In this document: one piece after another, positions 54,818 through 63,271 of the stretch | Layout: every line of letters begins with the position of its first letter | How positions within the stretch are numbered: position 1 is the stretch's first letter | DNA from: Chitinophaga varians | Lineage (GTDB): Bacteria > Bacteroidota > Bacteroidia > Chitinophagales > Chitinophagaceae | Reading direction: 5' to 3' | Length of the DNA stretch: 64,000 bases | Assembly: GCF_012641275.1 (NCBI RefSeq) | Contig: NZ_JABAIA010000003.1 | Span: 1,240,001-1,304,000, forward strand | Notes under the pieces: model-generated | What the model saw: only the letters and a program-made list of their open reading frames with translations | Told to the model about the DNA's origin: nothing | Database searches by the model: none | Translations under genes and position numbers: made by a program

Positions 54818-55963
54818 CTAAAATTTGATTAATGGGTTCATGCAATGTTTCAGGATGAGTTTATTCTCCCTGGTGGCGGTATCCACCAGTTCCTGGATAA
54901 GGCTGCCGGCAGCCCATTGGTTATTGATCAGCGATTTGGCCGCATGTTTACGTATTTCGAAATCAGAGGAATGCAGGAACTCCTGCCGCAGGAATTCTAC
55001 CTGTCTGCCGCTGCTGATACGTCCAAAGGCTTTCAGTATTTCAACGCGGCAGTGATGAGGCTGGCTGTCGTACATGCTCAGCAGTTTGTCTTCCACACTT
55101 TCAATTCTCAGTTTACCCAGACAGTTGATGGCATTGGCCCGCAGGTAATGGTCACGGGTGTCCAGCAGTTTTACGACGGCAGGCACGGCGCTCAGCTGCT
55201 GGTAATGCTCTACCAGCTTCAGACAGAAAGAAATAATGCTTTTATTGGAGGAGTAGGTGATCCATTGGGCAAAATTGGGGATCGATATCCGGTCGGTGGT
55301 GGAGATAATACGGAACAGCTCCACCTGGTCCCATAGCAGCAACGGTTCGGTGGCTACGTCGAAAAACTTGAAAGGCTCGTTTTTGCTCAGTTTGATGTAG
55401 GCATGCCGGGCGGTGGCGCGTAACTCACGGTTACGGCTATTCGTTAACGGCAGAATGATCACATCGGCAATGGGGATGTCCATGTTGGTCAGTTCGCCCA
55501 GTGCCTGGATTTTGTGGTTCCAGTGGCGGGACTTCAGCTTTTTCAGGGAGTCTTTGTCCAGTCCCAGTTGTATGTACAGGCTGCGCAGCTGGTTGCCCAT
55601 GGCGCCCTGTACGTTTTCGCGGTATTGCATGAGCCGCTGGATCAGCACCTGCCGCGCCCATTTTTTTTCAAAAACGGGTTTGTCAAAAACCTCTACCGGC
55701 ACAGCTGTCTCCACGGCTTCATCAGTGTACAGAGCCTCGTTCATCAGGATATGTTCGGTGAGCAGATCATCGATCATCGGATGGAGGGCGGCCAGTTTTT
55801 TCTCCCGCCGGTAGCTCCGGTAGCGGTTCAGCAGGATGGAAATATAGGCGATGGCCGTCATCGACACCGCTACGGCAGTGAAGACGACCGCAATCTGTAT
55901 CACGAGCGGGGCATACCGGAACTGGTCTATAGTAGCCGAAATAAATGCCGGAATGGTTTTCAT
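54818..55963 (-). CDS. Membrane-anchored HEAT-repeat protein
   Basis: A 381-residue protein with one TM helix (about 17-42, IQIAVVFTAVAVSMTAIAYI) and a cytoplasmic helical part. From about residue 155 to the end it shows HEAT-type repeats (for example ELRATARHAYIKL, YLRANAINCLGKLRIESVED, EIRKHAAKSLINNQW). HEAT solenoids are protein-protein scaffolds. In this operon it sits between the response regulator and the glycosyltransferases, so it may transmit the signal of the regulator to the synthases at the membrane. No catalytic motif is visible. Confidence 0.85.
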   Translation of the reverse strand: MKTIPAFISATIDQFRYAPLVIQIAVVFTAVAVSMTAIAYISILLNRYRSYRREKKLAALHPMIDDLLTEHILMNEALYTDEAVETAVPVEVFDKPVFEKKWARQVLIQRLMQYRENVQGAMGNQLRSLYIQLGLDKDSLKKLKSRHWNHKIQALGELTNMDIPIADVIILPLTNSRNRELRATARHAYIKLSKNEPFKFFDVATEPLLLWDQVELFRIISTTDRISIPNFAQWITYSSNKSIISFCLKLVEHYQQLSAVPAVVKLLDTRDHYLRANAINCLGKLRIESVEDKLLSMYDSQPHHCRVEILKAFGRISSGRQVEFLRQEFLHSSDFEIRKHAAKSLINNQWAAGSLIQELVDTATRENKLILKHCMNPLIKF

Positions 55964-56009
55964 GGTCGCAGGAAATAGTCAGTAAAATAGCGTGTGGACA
56001 AAGAAATAA

Positions 56010-56387
56010 TTACTGGTATTGCATCAGTAATCGTTTCACACGGATAAGCAGTTCACCGGGAATGACCGGTTTCTTCAGGAAGTCGTCAGCCCCCAGTTTA
56101 AAGCCTTCCAGGATCATATCTTCATTGCCGGCATTGGAAACAATAATTACAGCAATGGGCTTGCCTTCCTTCCTGCTCTTTACCCGGCTGAGGATTTCAA
56201 AACCATTGGCATATGGCATCATGATGTCAGTAATGATCAGATCATAGCCATAGTTGGTCTCTTCCAGCTTCTGAATGGCCTCTTTCCCATTCACAACGTG
56301 GTCCAGTTGATAGGCTTCCTTATGAAGTATCCGTTGAATGATTTTCGGCATTACTTCATCGTCTTCGATAACAAGTATTTTATGCAT
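56010..56387 (-). CDS. Single-domain response regulator, first gene of the exopolysaccharide operon
   Basis: A 125-residue stand-alone receiver domain: acidic pocket IEDDE (residues 7-11), phospho-acceptor Asp54 in IITDIMMP, the Ser in VIIVSNAG and the Lys in FLKKPV. It has no DNA-binding domain, so it must act through protein contact. It is the promoter-proximal gene, 46 bases before the HEAT gene, and diverges from a REC-HisKA-HATPase kinase gene that could phosphorylate it. Confidence 0.92.
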   Translation of the reverse strand: MHKILVIEDDEVMPKIIQRILHKEAYQLDHVVNGKEAIQKLEETNYGYDLIITDIMMPYANGFEILSRVKSRKEGKPIAVIIVSNAGNEDMILEGFKLGADDFLKKPVIPGELLIRVKRLLMQYQ

Positions 56388-56482
56388 ATATGAGATTAGC
56401 GGTTACTCATGGCGGTTATGGTCCCTGTTGACTCTTTCAATAAAGATAGGAATTATATGTAAATGTCTGCTTTTTTATGCCC

Positions 56483-56490
56483 TATATTTG
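56483..56490 (+). promoter_or_regulatory. -7 box (TATATTTG) of the REC-kinase gene
   Basis: A perfect TAnnTTTG match 18 bases before the kinase start codon, in the divergent region between the kinase and the response regulator gene. Confidence 0.6.
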
Positions 56491-56508
56491 CGATGGAAGT
56501 ATATTGTT

Positions 56509-57600
56509 ATGACGGCGAAGTTCAAGATATTATTGGTAGACGACCACAAAGCCAACCTTTTAGTATTGCAGCGTATGCTCGAGGCAGAGGGGCGGACTTT
56601 CGTACTGGCCACCTCCGGCCATGAAGCCCTGGACATAGCCCGGGAACAGGATGATATCGGCCTGGTGATGCTCGATGTGCAGATGCCGGACATGGACGGC
56701 TACGAAGTGGCCCGCCAGCTGAAAGCCAATCCGCAGACCAAAGATATCTCCGTCATTTTTGTTACGGCCACTAACAAGGACGAAGAGGATATGCTGAAAG
56801 GTTTCGAGAAGGGAGCGGTAGATTATCTCCCCAAACCGCTGCATAAACACCTGACCCGTGCTAAAGTGGACGTCTTCGAAAGACTGTATTATTATCAGCA
56901 GGAGCTGAAAATGGCCCTGAAGGCCAAAGAGCAGGTCAACGGCCAACTGGAGCGTTTTATGCACGTAGTGGCGCACGACCTCAAATCCCCGCTCTCCGGT
57001 ATCACCAGCCTGTTGCTGATTTTACGGGAGGAAGAAGCTTTGCAGCAGTCCGAAGAGCTGCTGTCTTTTGTGGACATGGCCGTGGGCGCTTCCCATAAAC
57101 TGGCCGATATGATCTCGGCCATCCTGGATTATAGCCGCGAACACCAGGATAATCAGCCGGAAGAAATGGTAGAGGTGAAAGCGCTGCTGGAACAACTGGT
57201 GCAGCTGCTGTTTCCGCCGGCCAACGTACACATCCGCGTGGCAGACAACCTGCCGGCCCTGTATACCAGCCGCCAGAAACTGCAACAGGTATTCCAGAAC
57301 CTGATCAGCAATGCTATTAAATATGTAGACAAGCCGCAGGTGGAAATCGCTGTCGGAGGAGAAGACCGGGGCGATTACTACCAGTTTTTTGTGAAAGATA
57401 ACGGGCCTGGTATAGCAGAAAAAGACAACGAGCGCATTTTCCGCCTCTTCGAAAAAATAGATAATGACGATGATAACGGCAAAGGCACGGGCATCGGACT
57501 CAATATCCTGAAGCTGCTGGTGGAAACGCAGGGCGGTAAAGTGTGGGTGGAATCGGTGAAAGGGGAAGGAAGCTGTTTTTATTTCGAATGGAGAAAATAA
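56509..57600 (+). CDS. Soluble kinase with N-terminal receiver (REC-HisKA-HATPase)
   Basis: A 363-residue cytoplasmic protein. A receiver domain (about 5-125, phospho-Asp in VMLDVQMPDMDG) is followed by a short coiled linker and a HisKA box with ERFMHVVAHDLKSPLSGI, then HATPase with LISNAIKYVDK, KDNGPGI and KGTGIGLNILK. It has no sensor domain or membrane helix, so its input is probably phosphate from another kinase through the REC domain. The ATG at 56509 is chosen because the longer frame would run through the promoter. It diverges from the response-regulator operon and is therefore a likely phosphodonor. Confidence 0.92.
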   Translation: MTAKFKILLVDDHKANLLVLQRMLEAEGRTFVLATSGHEALDIAREQDDIGLVMLDVQMPDMDGYEVARQLKANPQTKDISVIFVTATNKDEEDMLKGFEKGAVDYLPKPLHKHLTRAKVDVFERLYYYQQELKMALKAKEQVNGQLERFMHVVAHDLKSPLSGITSLLLILREEEALQQSEELLSFVDMAVGASHKLADMISAILDYSREHQDNQPEEMVEVKALLEQLVQLLFPPANVHIRVADNLPALYTSRQKLQQVFQNLISNAIKYVDKPQVEIAVGGEDRGDYYQFFVKDNGPGIAEKDNERIFRLFEKIDNDDDNGKGTGIGLNILKLLVETQGGKVWVESVKGEGSCFYFEWRK

Positions 57601-57602
57601 AA

Positions 57603-57632
57603 TATTGCCCCGGTTTGTTGCCCGGGGCAATA
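57603..57632 (-). terminator. Terminator of the efflux operon
   Basis: TATTGCCCCGG (57603-57613) pairs with CCGGGGCAATA (57622-57632) around an 8-base loop. On the minus strand it is followed by TTTTATTTTC, so it mainly ends the MFS transcript; it also lies 2 bases after the kinase stop. Confidence 0.75.
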
Positions 57633-57647
57633 GGTCTCCGGTTCACT

Positions 57648-59237
57648 TCAATACGGCGTAAACGCCCGCCGCGGCCGCAACAGCTGCTGCTTTATCCACG
57701 GACCTGCCATAATAACGGTAATCAATACACTTAAACCGATGATCATCCACGTGTAATAATCCATTGATGTGCGTAAGCCTGTCTGCTCCTGCAACATGCG
57801 CCGGGCGGAACCTTCCGCCAGCTGCTGCGCGGTGGCCATATCCTTGCCGCCGGCCAGGAAATGTTGCCGGAACTGCCCCAACACCTCTTCCCGTATAGGA
57901 TTGATACCGGTGAACTGCTCCCTGAATTTATTATAGTGAACACTCTTCCCGTATAACTGGAAATAGTTGGCAAAGGCAATACTGCCGCAAAAACCGGTAT
58001 AACGGGCGGCGATGCCGATGAAAGACACAGTGCCGGCCATGGCGGCAGGAACGGACGCTACCACGTACATCACAATAGGCACAAACAGGGCGCCGGTACC
58101 ATAACCCTGTATCCACATGGGCAGCAAAAACTGGCTGGTATTGGCCTGGCTGGAAAACAGAAAATACATACAGACATGAAATAACAACAGCGACAAAAAT
58201 CCGCTGCCCAGTATCCAGCGTGTATCCGTTTGGTTTAGTACCAGCCGGGAGGCTACCAGCATCCCTGTGATAATGCCGGCTATATTAGCCGTCCACACAG
58301 GTGTAAGGTTGAGCGGGTCTACCATCAGCACTCCCTGTAAATACGCGTAAACGTTGCCGGTAGTGCCTTTGAAGGTATAGTACGCCATTAGCAGCAATAA
58401 CCCGTTCCTGAAGCCTGCAAACCGGAACAGCCGCAGCTGTAGCAGCGGGCGTTTTAACGCCAGTTGCCGTACGCCGAAAAGCAGGCCGCTGGCAAGCCCG
58501 GCGAGCAGCAACCAGCGTAACTGCGGACTGGAAAACCAGTTGAGCTGCTGGCCATATACGAAGATATAACCCACAATACACAACAGCACCGTATATAAAA
58601 TATAACTGGACCAGTCCAGCTGGTACAACGGGAACTTCTTCCGGAAACGCACATTGTTGGTGATCGCCAGCATTAATACCAGGCCAGGTATCTCAGCCAG
58701 TACCACGAAATAAAACAGGTTGTTGAAGTCAAAGTAGTGTAATATCCGGCTGCAAAAGAACGCGCAGGTAGGGATAGATACCTGTAACGTTCCGTAAAAC
58801 ACCGTATAGCCGATCACCCGCATCCTGTCCGAACGCAGCCGGGAGAAGATCATATGCAGGCAAATACTGCAAAATAACGCACATACCGCCCCCTGTACAA
58901 AACGGCAGGCCATAAAAACAGCCAGGTTACGGCTGTTGGCGCAAATAAAGCAGGTCAGTGTATTGAGGGCTACCGCTATCAGAAAGTACGGCCGCGGCTT
59001 CACATACTTTACCAGCCGGTCGTCTATCGGCAGGAAAGTGACAAGCGAGGCATACATCAACACCACGGAATACTGCATGTCTGCCGGCTCCATGCCGTAG
59101 TAACCGGTTGTTTCAGCGCCATTGCTGAAATACAAAGCGAACACGCCCAACGCAGGCAGCAACATCAGGAAGATGGTGGTGCGGATCAGCCATTCCGGCG
59201 CCCATGGCTTAAAAAGAGGTAAGTTGACAGATGACAT
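57648..59237 (-). CDS. MFS multidrug transporter (DHA2/EmrB type)
   Basis: A 529-residue integral membrane protein with about 14 hydrophobic helices and a large hydrophilic loop near the C terminus (GINPIREEVLGQFRQHFLAG), which is usual for EmrB/QacA-type drug:proton antiporters in Bacteroidota. The region DDRLVKYVKPRPYFLI matches the loop 2-3 motif A position loosely. It is the third gene of a tripartite set with TolC- and HlyD-like genes, 6 bases after the adaptor gene. The substrate is unknown; a drug or toxic metabolite is likely. Confidence 0.9.
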   Translation of the reverse strand: MSSVNLPLFKPWAPEWLIRTTIFLMLLPALGVFALYFSNGAETTGYYGMEPADMQYSVVLMYASLVTFLPIDDRLVKYVKPRPYFLIAVALNTLTCFICANSRNLAVFMACRFVQGAVCALFCSICLHMIFSRLRSDRMRVIGYTVFYGTLQVSIPTCAFFCSRILHYFDFNNLFYFVVLAEIPGLVLMLAITNNVRFRKKFPLYQLDWSSYILYTVLLCIVGYIFVYGQQLNWFSSPQLRWLLLAGLASGLLFGVRQLALKRPLLQLRLFRFAGFRNGLLLLMAYYTFKGTTGNVYAYLQGVLMVDPLNLTPVWTANIAGIITGMLVASRLVLNQTDTRWILGSGFLSLLLFHVCMYFLFSSQANTSQFLLPMWIQGYGTGALFVPIVMYVVASVPAAMAGTVSFIGIAARYTGFCGSIAFANYFQLYGKSVHYNKFREQFTGINPIREEVLGQFRQHFLAGGKDMATAQQLAEGSARRMLQEQTGLRTSMDYYTWMIIGLSVLITVIMAGPWIKQQLLRPRRAFTPY

Positions 59238-59243
59238 AAGTAG

Positions 59244-60293
59244 TTATTTACTGACAGATACATTGGCATTCATACCGGCCACCAGGCGCGCCAGTACAGC
59301 GGGACTTTCAACCAGCCTGATACGCACCGGTATCCGCTGGATGATCTTCACAAAATTACCGGTGGCATTGTCCGGCGGCAACAACGAATAGCGGGAACCG
59401 GTAGCAGGAGAGAAGGAGGCGATCTCTCCGCGGAAAGTCTCTCCGGGAAAGGCATCCACGGTAACGCTCACCGGTTGGCCGGCCCGGAACTGCTGTACCT
59501 GTGTTTCTTTAAAATTGGCCACCACCCACTTGGGCGTTTCATCATTGGAGATGAAAGTGAGCGGTTGCCCGGCCTGTATCAGTTGCCCTACCTGGATGTT
59601 CTTACGCCCTACGCGGCCGTTGTAAGGGGCGCGGATAACGGTATAGCCTACACTGAGCTGATGCTGTTCGGCCACCGCCTGCCGGCGTTTGATTTCCGCG
59701 GTCACGGCGGCCGACTGATGGGAGGCTTCTGTAATACGGGCCTCCGCGGAGGCATGGTCACGCAGCGCCGCCTGGTATTCTGAGGTGGCGATGTCCAGCG
59801 CGGCCTTCACATTGTCAAAACGTTGCGGAGTGGTGGATTCTTCCGCCAGCAGGTTGGCAAACCGCCTGTATTCCTGCTGCTGATGCTGCATACGCGCTTT
59901 GGCCGCGTCAATCCTGGCGGCAGACACGGCTGCTTCGTTTTTTAAGGTGCTGATCCTGCTTTCCAGCAGGATGGTCTGCGCCCGCGCATTTTCCAGCGCC
60001 GCTTCCGCCTCAGCGGCCTGCGCCAGGTAGTCGCGGTTGTCGATCACCACCAGCGTATCGCCGGCTTTGACGGACTGGTTTTCTTCAAAATGTATCTCAT
60101 GGATATAGCCTGATACCCTGGCACTCACGGGATTGATATAGGCTTCCACCTGGGCGTCATTGGTTTCCTCATAACGTGCCAGGCGAAGGCAGTACCAGAC
60201 GCCCCAGCAGCAAAGGCCGGTGACTAAAAGCAGTGCGAATGCACGTGTGGTATAAATGATAAACCGGTCAGTAGCAGTCAGTTGTTTGTTCAT
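59244..60293 (-). CDS. HlyD/EmrA-family periplasmic adaptor
   Basis: A 349-residue membrane fusion protein: an N-terminal TM helix (about 16-38), a lipoyl/barrel-sandwich segment (VSARVSGYIHEIHFEENQSV and KAGDTLVVIDNRDYLAQ), a long alpha-helical hairpin (about 85-190) and the second half of the lipoyl and beta-barrel domains (RAPYNGRVGRKNIQVGQLIQ). It links the MFS pump to the TolC-like channel. Its ATG overlaps the TolC stop codon by four bases (ATGA), so the two are translationally coupled. Confidence 0.92.
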   Translation of the reverse strand: MNKQLTATDRFIIYTTRAFALLLVTGLCCWGVWYCLRLARYEETNDAQVEAYINPVSARVSGYIHEIHFEENQSVKAGDTLVVIDNRDYLAQAAEAEAALENARAQTILLESRISTLKNEAAVSAARIDAAKARMQHQQQEYRRFANLLAEESTTPQRFDNVKAALDIATSEYQAALRDHASAEARITEASHQSAAVTAEIKRRQAVAEQHQLSVGYTVIRAPYNGRVGRKNIQVGQLIQAGQPLTFISNDETPKWVVANFKETQVQQFRAGQPVSVTVDAFPGETFRGEIASFSPATGSRYSLLPPDNATGNFVKIIQRIPVRIRLVESPAVLARLVAGMNANVSVSK

Positions 60294-61597
60294 ATTTTTC
60301 CTGTTAATCTGAGTAATTGATAATGTTGCACCCGCACCTTTACCATAGCGGTGGTAAGATTGAATTTGGATTGCAGTAGCTGTGTCTCTGCGTCGAGCAG
60401 GTCGCTCAACAGGGACTGCTGATTAAAATAAGAGCTGCGCAGGATGCGGAGGCTTTCAGTAGCCTGTAGCATGTTGTTGCGGGCCACAGTGGTTTGTTGT
60501 ACAGCTTCCTGGTAATGCAGGAAAGCAGCGTGTATGTCTTGCCTGAGGTCGTCCTGTATGCTGGCGGCCATCGTCAGCTGCTGTTGCCATGCTATGCGCG
60601 CCTCGCGTGTTTTATGCCTGTTCTGGTAAAAGGAGGAAACAGGAACACTGACGCTGAAGCCTGCCTGTCCGCCAGACCAGGGCACGCGGGAATACGGATA
60701 ATAGGAGGTTTGCGGATAGGTATAACGATAGTCGGCAAAGAAGCCCAATTTAGGCAGTGGTGCGGCTTTTACATGCTCCAGCCGCAAAGCGCCGAGACTG
60801 GTATGCTTCAATGCCAGCTTATATTCGATGGCTTCACGGCTGCTGGTATCAGGAGCCGGGCCCGCTACATCAGGCAGGTCCACGATAGGGTGGATGGCGC
60901 ACGTGTCTGGCCGGCCCATCAGGTAGTTGAGCCGCTGCGTATTGATAGCAATGTTGTTATTGATCTCCGTCAACGATAACCGCTGATTGGATATCTTCAC
61001 TTCTTCCCGCAACACATCGCTTTTTAGCACCAGCCCGTTTTTATACAGCTGCTTTATCTCCGAGAGTTGCAACTCACTGGAACGGATATCCTGTTCCAGC
61101 AAAATGCTGAACTGCTGATAACGGTACAGGTCCAGAAAATATACGGCCGACTGATAACGGATGTCTGCCACCGAACGTTGCAGCTTCGTCGCGGAGATGG
61201 ACTGCTCCGCCCTGGCCATGGCTATTTCCCGGGTTGTCTTTCCGCCGTCGTACAGATTGAGGTAGAGATTGCCGCCGATGGTATAATGCTCATGGGAAAC
61301 AGGAAACTGCGTAGGGGTGTGCAGGATACCATTGGTGTAAAGCGGCATGTTGCTCAGGCGGGAGTAGGCGGCGTCTGTATTTACAGCAGGCAGTCTTGTA
61401 TCACGGGCAGCCTGCACCTTTTCAGCGTTGCCCGCCAGCTCCTGCTGTTGCAGGCTGATCTGCCGGTTGCCGGCTTCGGCCTGCTCCCATATCGCTGCCA
61501 GTGTCATGCCGCCGGCATGTGGTTGCTGCCCGCTGGCGGGCCATGGGAAAACCGTTGCCAGCAGCAGGGATAAACGTAAAAAACAGTATTTCATCAT
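60290..61597 (-). CDS. TolC family outer-membrane efflux protein
   Basis: A 435-residue outer-membrane channel subunit with a signal peptide (MMKYCFLRLSLLLATVFPWP). Two similar halves of long amphipathic helices and short barrel strands are visible, with typical NLYDGGKTTREIAMARAEQS and ARIAWQQQLTMAASIQDDLR segments. It is the first gene of the efflux operon and overlaps the adaptor gene by four bases. The ATG at 61597 is chosen because it begins the signal peptide; the longer frame to 61630 does not. Confidence 0.9.
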   Translation of the reverse strand: MMKYCFLRLSLLLATVFPWPASGQQPHAGGMTLAAIWEQAEAGNRQISLQQQELAGNAEKVQAARDTRLPAVNTDAAYSRLSNMPLYTNGILHTPTQFPVSHEHYTIGGNLYLNLYDGGKTTREIAMARAEQSISATKLQRSVADIRYQSAVYFLDLYRYQQFSILLEQDIRSSELQLSEIKQLYKNGLVLKSDVLREEVKISNQRLSLTEINNNIAINTQRLNYLMGRPDTCAIHPIVDLPDVAGPAPDTSSREAIEYKLALKHTSLGALRLEHVKAAPLPKLGFFADYRYTYPQTSYYPYSRVPWSGGQAGFSVSVPVSSFYQNRHKTREARIAWQQQLTMAASIQDDLRQDIHAAFLHYQEAVQQTTVARNNMLQATESLRILRSSYFNQQSLLSDLLDAETQLLQSKFNLTTAMVKVRVQHYQLLRLTGKI

Positions 61598-61657
61598 CTG
61601 TAAAAAAATGGTTGATGCAAAATTCATCACCGGCGGGAAGTCTTATTTGATATAACA

Positions 61658-61682
61658 GGCCAAATATTTACTAATTTTGGCC
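61658..61682 (+). promoter_or_regulatory. Palindrome overlapping the AraC promoter
   Basis: GGCCAAA (61658-61664) and TTTGGCC (61676-61682) form a 7-bp inverted repeat that overlaps TAATTTTG (61672-61679), a perfect TAnnTTTG -7 box. It lies 4 bases before the AraC start codon and in the divergent region with the efflux operon, so a regulator bound here could control both. Confidence 0.5.
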
Positions 61683-61686
61683 ATGT

Positions 61687-62475
61687 ATGGACATGTTTAA
61701 AAAATTCAGGAATGAAATTGACAGCCATCCGGACGCCATTTATGTGTTGAATGAACCGCTTGAAAACCGCTTCCCGATGCACTGTCATGATAAAAGCCAG
61801 ATACTGCTGGTGGAAGGAGGCATTGCTTACCTGAACACGCATGACAAACAATACTACATTCCTGCGCGGCATTATGTCTGGATACCGCCGCGGGTGGACC
61901 ATAACATTAAGTTCAACAGTTCTTCGCTGGTGATCCATAATATTTATTTTATGGATGAGGAAGATGCCCGCCATCCTTTTTATGGTAAGCTGAGCATCTA
62001 TCCCGTAACAGGCGTGGTGAATGAAATACTGCAGCTGTCGGCCTCCTGGAAGGGGCACATCCTGCCTGGCAACTGGCAGCATGAGCTGTTGACAACGTTG
62101 AAGCATATACTGCCACATACCAGCGGCCGGCCGTTTTCCATCCTACTGCCTACTACGGAAGACAGCAGGATACAGGACATCCTGCGGTATTTGCATAATA
62201 ATGTCAGTGAACCCCTGATGCTACCGGAAGTGGCTGCCCGCTTCGGTTACAGCGTGCGTAACCTGACACGGCTCTTCAAACAAACACTGAACACGTCTTT
62301 CCTGCAATACGTAAAAATGCTGAAGATGATAAAAGCTATGGAGCTGTTGCTGCAAACAGAAATGAATGTGAGCGAGGTGGCCTACGAGGTGGGCTACTCC
62401 GGGATAACAGCGTTCAGCAATACTTTCCAGCAAATGCTCAACATGCGGCCCAGTGATTTCCGGCTGCTGAAATAA
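61687..62475 (+). CDS. AraC family regulator of the efflux operon
   Basis: A 262-residue regulator with a cupin-like N-terminal domain (FPMHCHDKSQILLVEGGIAY and YIPARHYVWIPPRVDH) and a C-terminal double helix-turn-helix (EVAARFGYSVRNLTRLFKQT, then VSEVAYEVGYSGITAFSNTF). It is transcribed divergently from the TolC-HlyD-MFS operon with 89 bases between start codons, the usual arrangement for a local efflux regulator. The effector is unknown, probably a pump substrate. Confidence 0.92.
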   Translation: MDMFKKFRNEIDSHPDAIYVLNEPLENRFPMHCHDKSQILLVEGGIAYLNTHDKQYYIPARHYVWIPPRVDHNIKFNSSSLVIHNIYFMDEEDARHPFYGKLSIYPVTGVVNEILQLSASWKGHILPGNWQHELLTTLKHILPHTSGRPFSILLPTTEDSRIQDILRYLHNNVSEPLMLPEVAARFGYSVRNLTRLFKQTLNTSFLQYVKMLKMIKAMELLLQTEMNVSEVAYEVGYSGITAFSNTFQQMLNMRPSDFRLLK

Positions 62476-62485
62476 AAATAATGTC

Positions 62486-62998
62486 ATGGAATTACAGGAT
62501 GCAATACAACTGATCAAAGCGGATTATACGGCCGGCACCTGGGTGGACCTGGGCTGCGGCAGCGGATTATTTACCTATGCGCTGGCTAACCTGCTGCCCG
62601 CCGGCAGCACGATATATGCCATCGATCGGGAGCCGGTGAGGCTTACGGCCAGGGCCAATCCGGCGGCACAGGAAATCGTCCCGCTGCAACTCGACTTTAT
62701 ACGGGAACGGCTACCCGTAGCAGCGTTGCAAGGGGTACTGATGGCCAATTCCCTGCACTATGTGAAAGACAAACCGGCATTGTTGCGCCGCCTGGCCAAA
62801 CAGCTGGCTCCCGGCGCACAATGGGTGATCGTGGAATATGATACTGATGCAGCCAATACCTGGGTGCCTTATCCTGTCCGGCGGAATGTGCTGCAGCAGC
62901 TGCTGGCAGACGAAGGGTTTCCGGATATTTCTTTTCTTGGAGAGCGGCCGTCGGTATATCGTTCCGGCAGCATGTATGCAGTAAAGGTGGGAAAGTAA
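62486..62998 (+). CDS. Class I SAM-dependent methyltransferase
   Basis: A 170-residue cytoplasmic methyltransferase. Motif I reads TWVDLGCGSGLFTYALA (about 18-34), followed by the acidic cofactor site IYAIDRE and the post-I motif NSLHYVKDK. It is shorter than most, lacking a C-terminal substrate domain. It follows the AraC gene by 10 bases, so it is probably co-transcribed with it; a role in modifying a pump substrate is conceivable but unproven. Confidence 0.87.
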   Translation: MELQDAIQLIKADYTAGTWVDLGCGSGLFTYALANLLPAGSTIYAIDREPVRLTARANPAAQEIVPLQLDFIRERLPVAALQGVLMANSLHYVKDKPALLRRLAKQLAPGAQWVIVEYDTDAANTWVPYPVRRNVLQQLLADEGFPDISFLGERPSVYRSGSMYAVKVGK

Positions 62999-63155
62999 AC
63001 AAGCGTACTGGTTTACCATGGTGAAATATTACTGCCTGCCTGCGATTGTTGAACTGAGCAGTTACCAATATTTTTGTAGTCCTCAGATGATAAAAATGGG
63101 ACCCTTCCAATAAAGATGGTTTGTAGGCGCAAATCAACACAGTATGGTAAAAAGA

Positions 63156-63185
63156 AAAGCATAGCAGACAGCTATGCTTTCTTTG
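63156..63185. terminator. Terminator after the methyltransferase gene
   Basis: AAAGCATAGC (63156-63165) pairs with GCTATGCTTT (63171-63180) around AGACA and is followed by CTTTG. A-rich sequence before the stem makes it usable from both sides. The 273 bases between the methyltransferase and ankyrin genes hold nothing else I can support. Confidence 0.65.
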
Positions 63186-63271
63186 TTGTAACAAGTCATC
63201 GGTTAACCCTTATCTATCCATGCTGATTCGTCATTGGTTTGTTCTTCGGTTTTTCCAGGTGTGGCATATAA

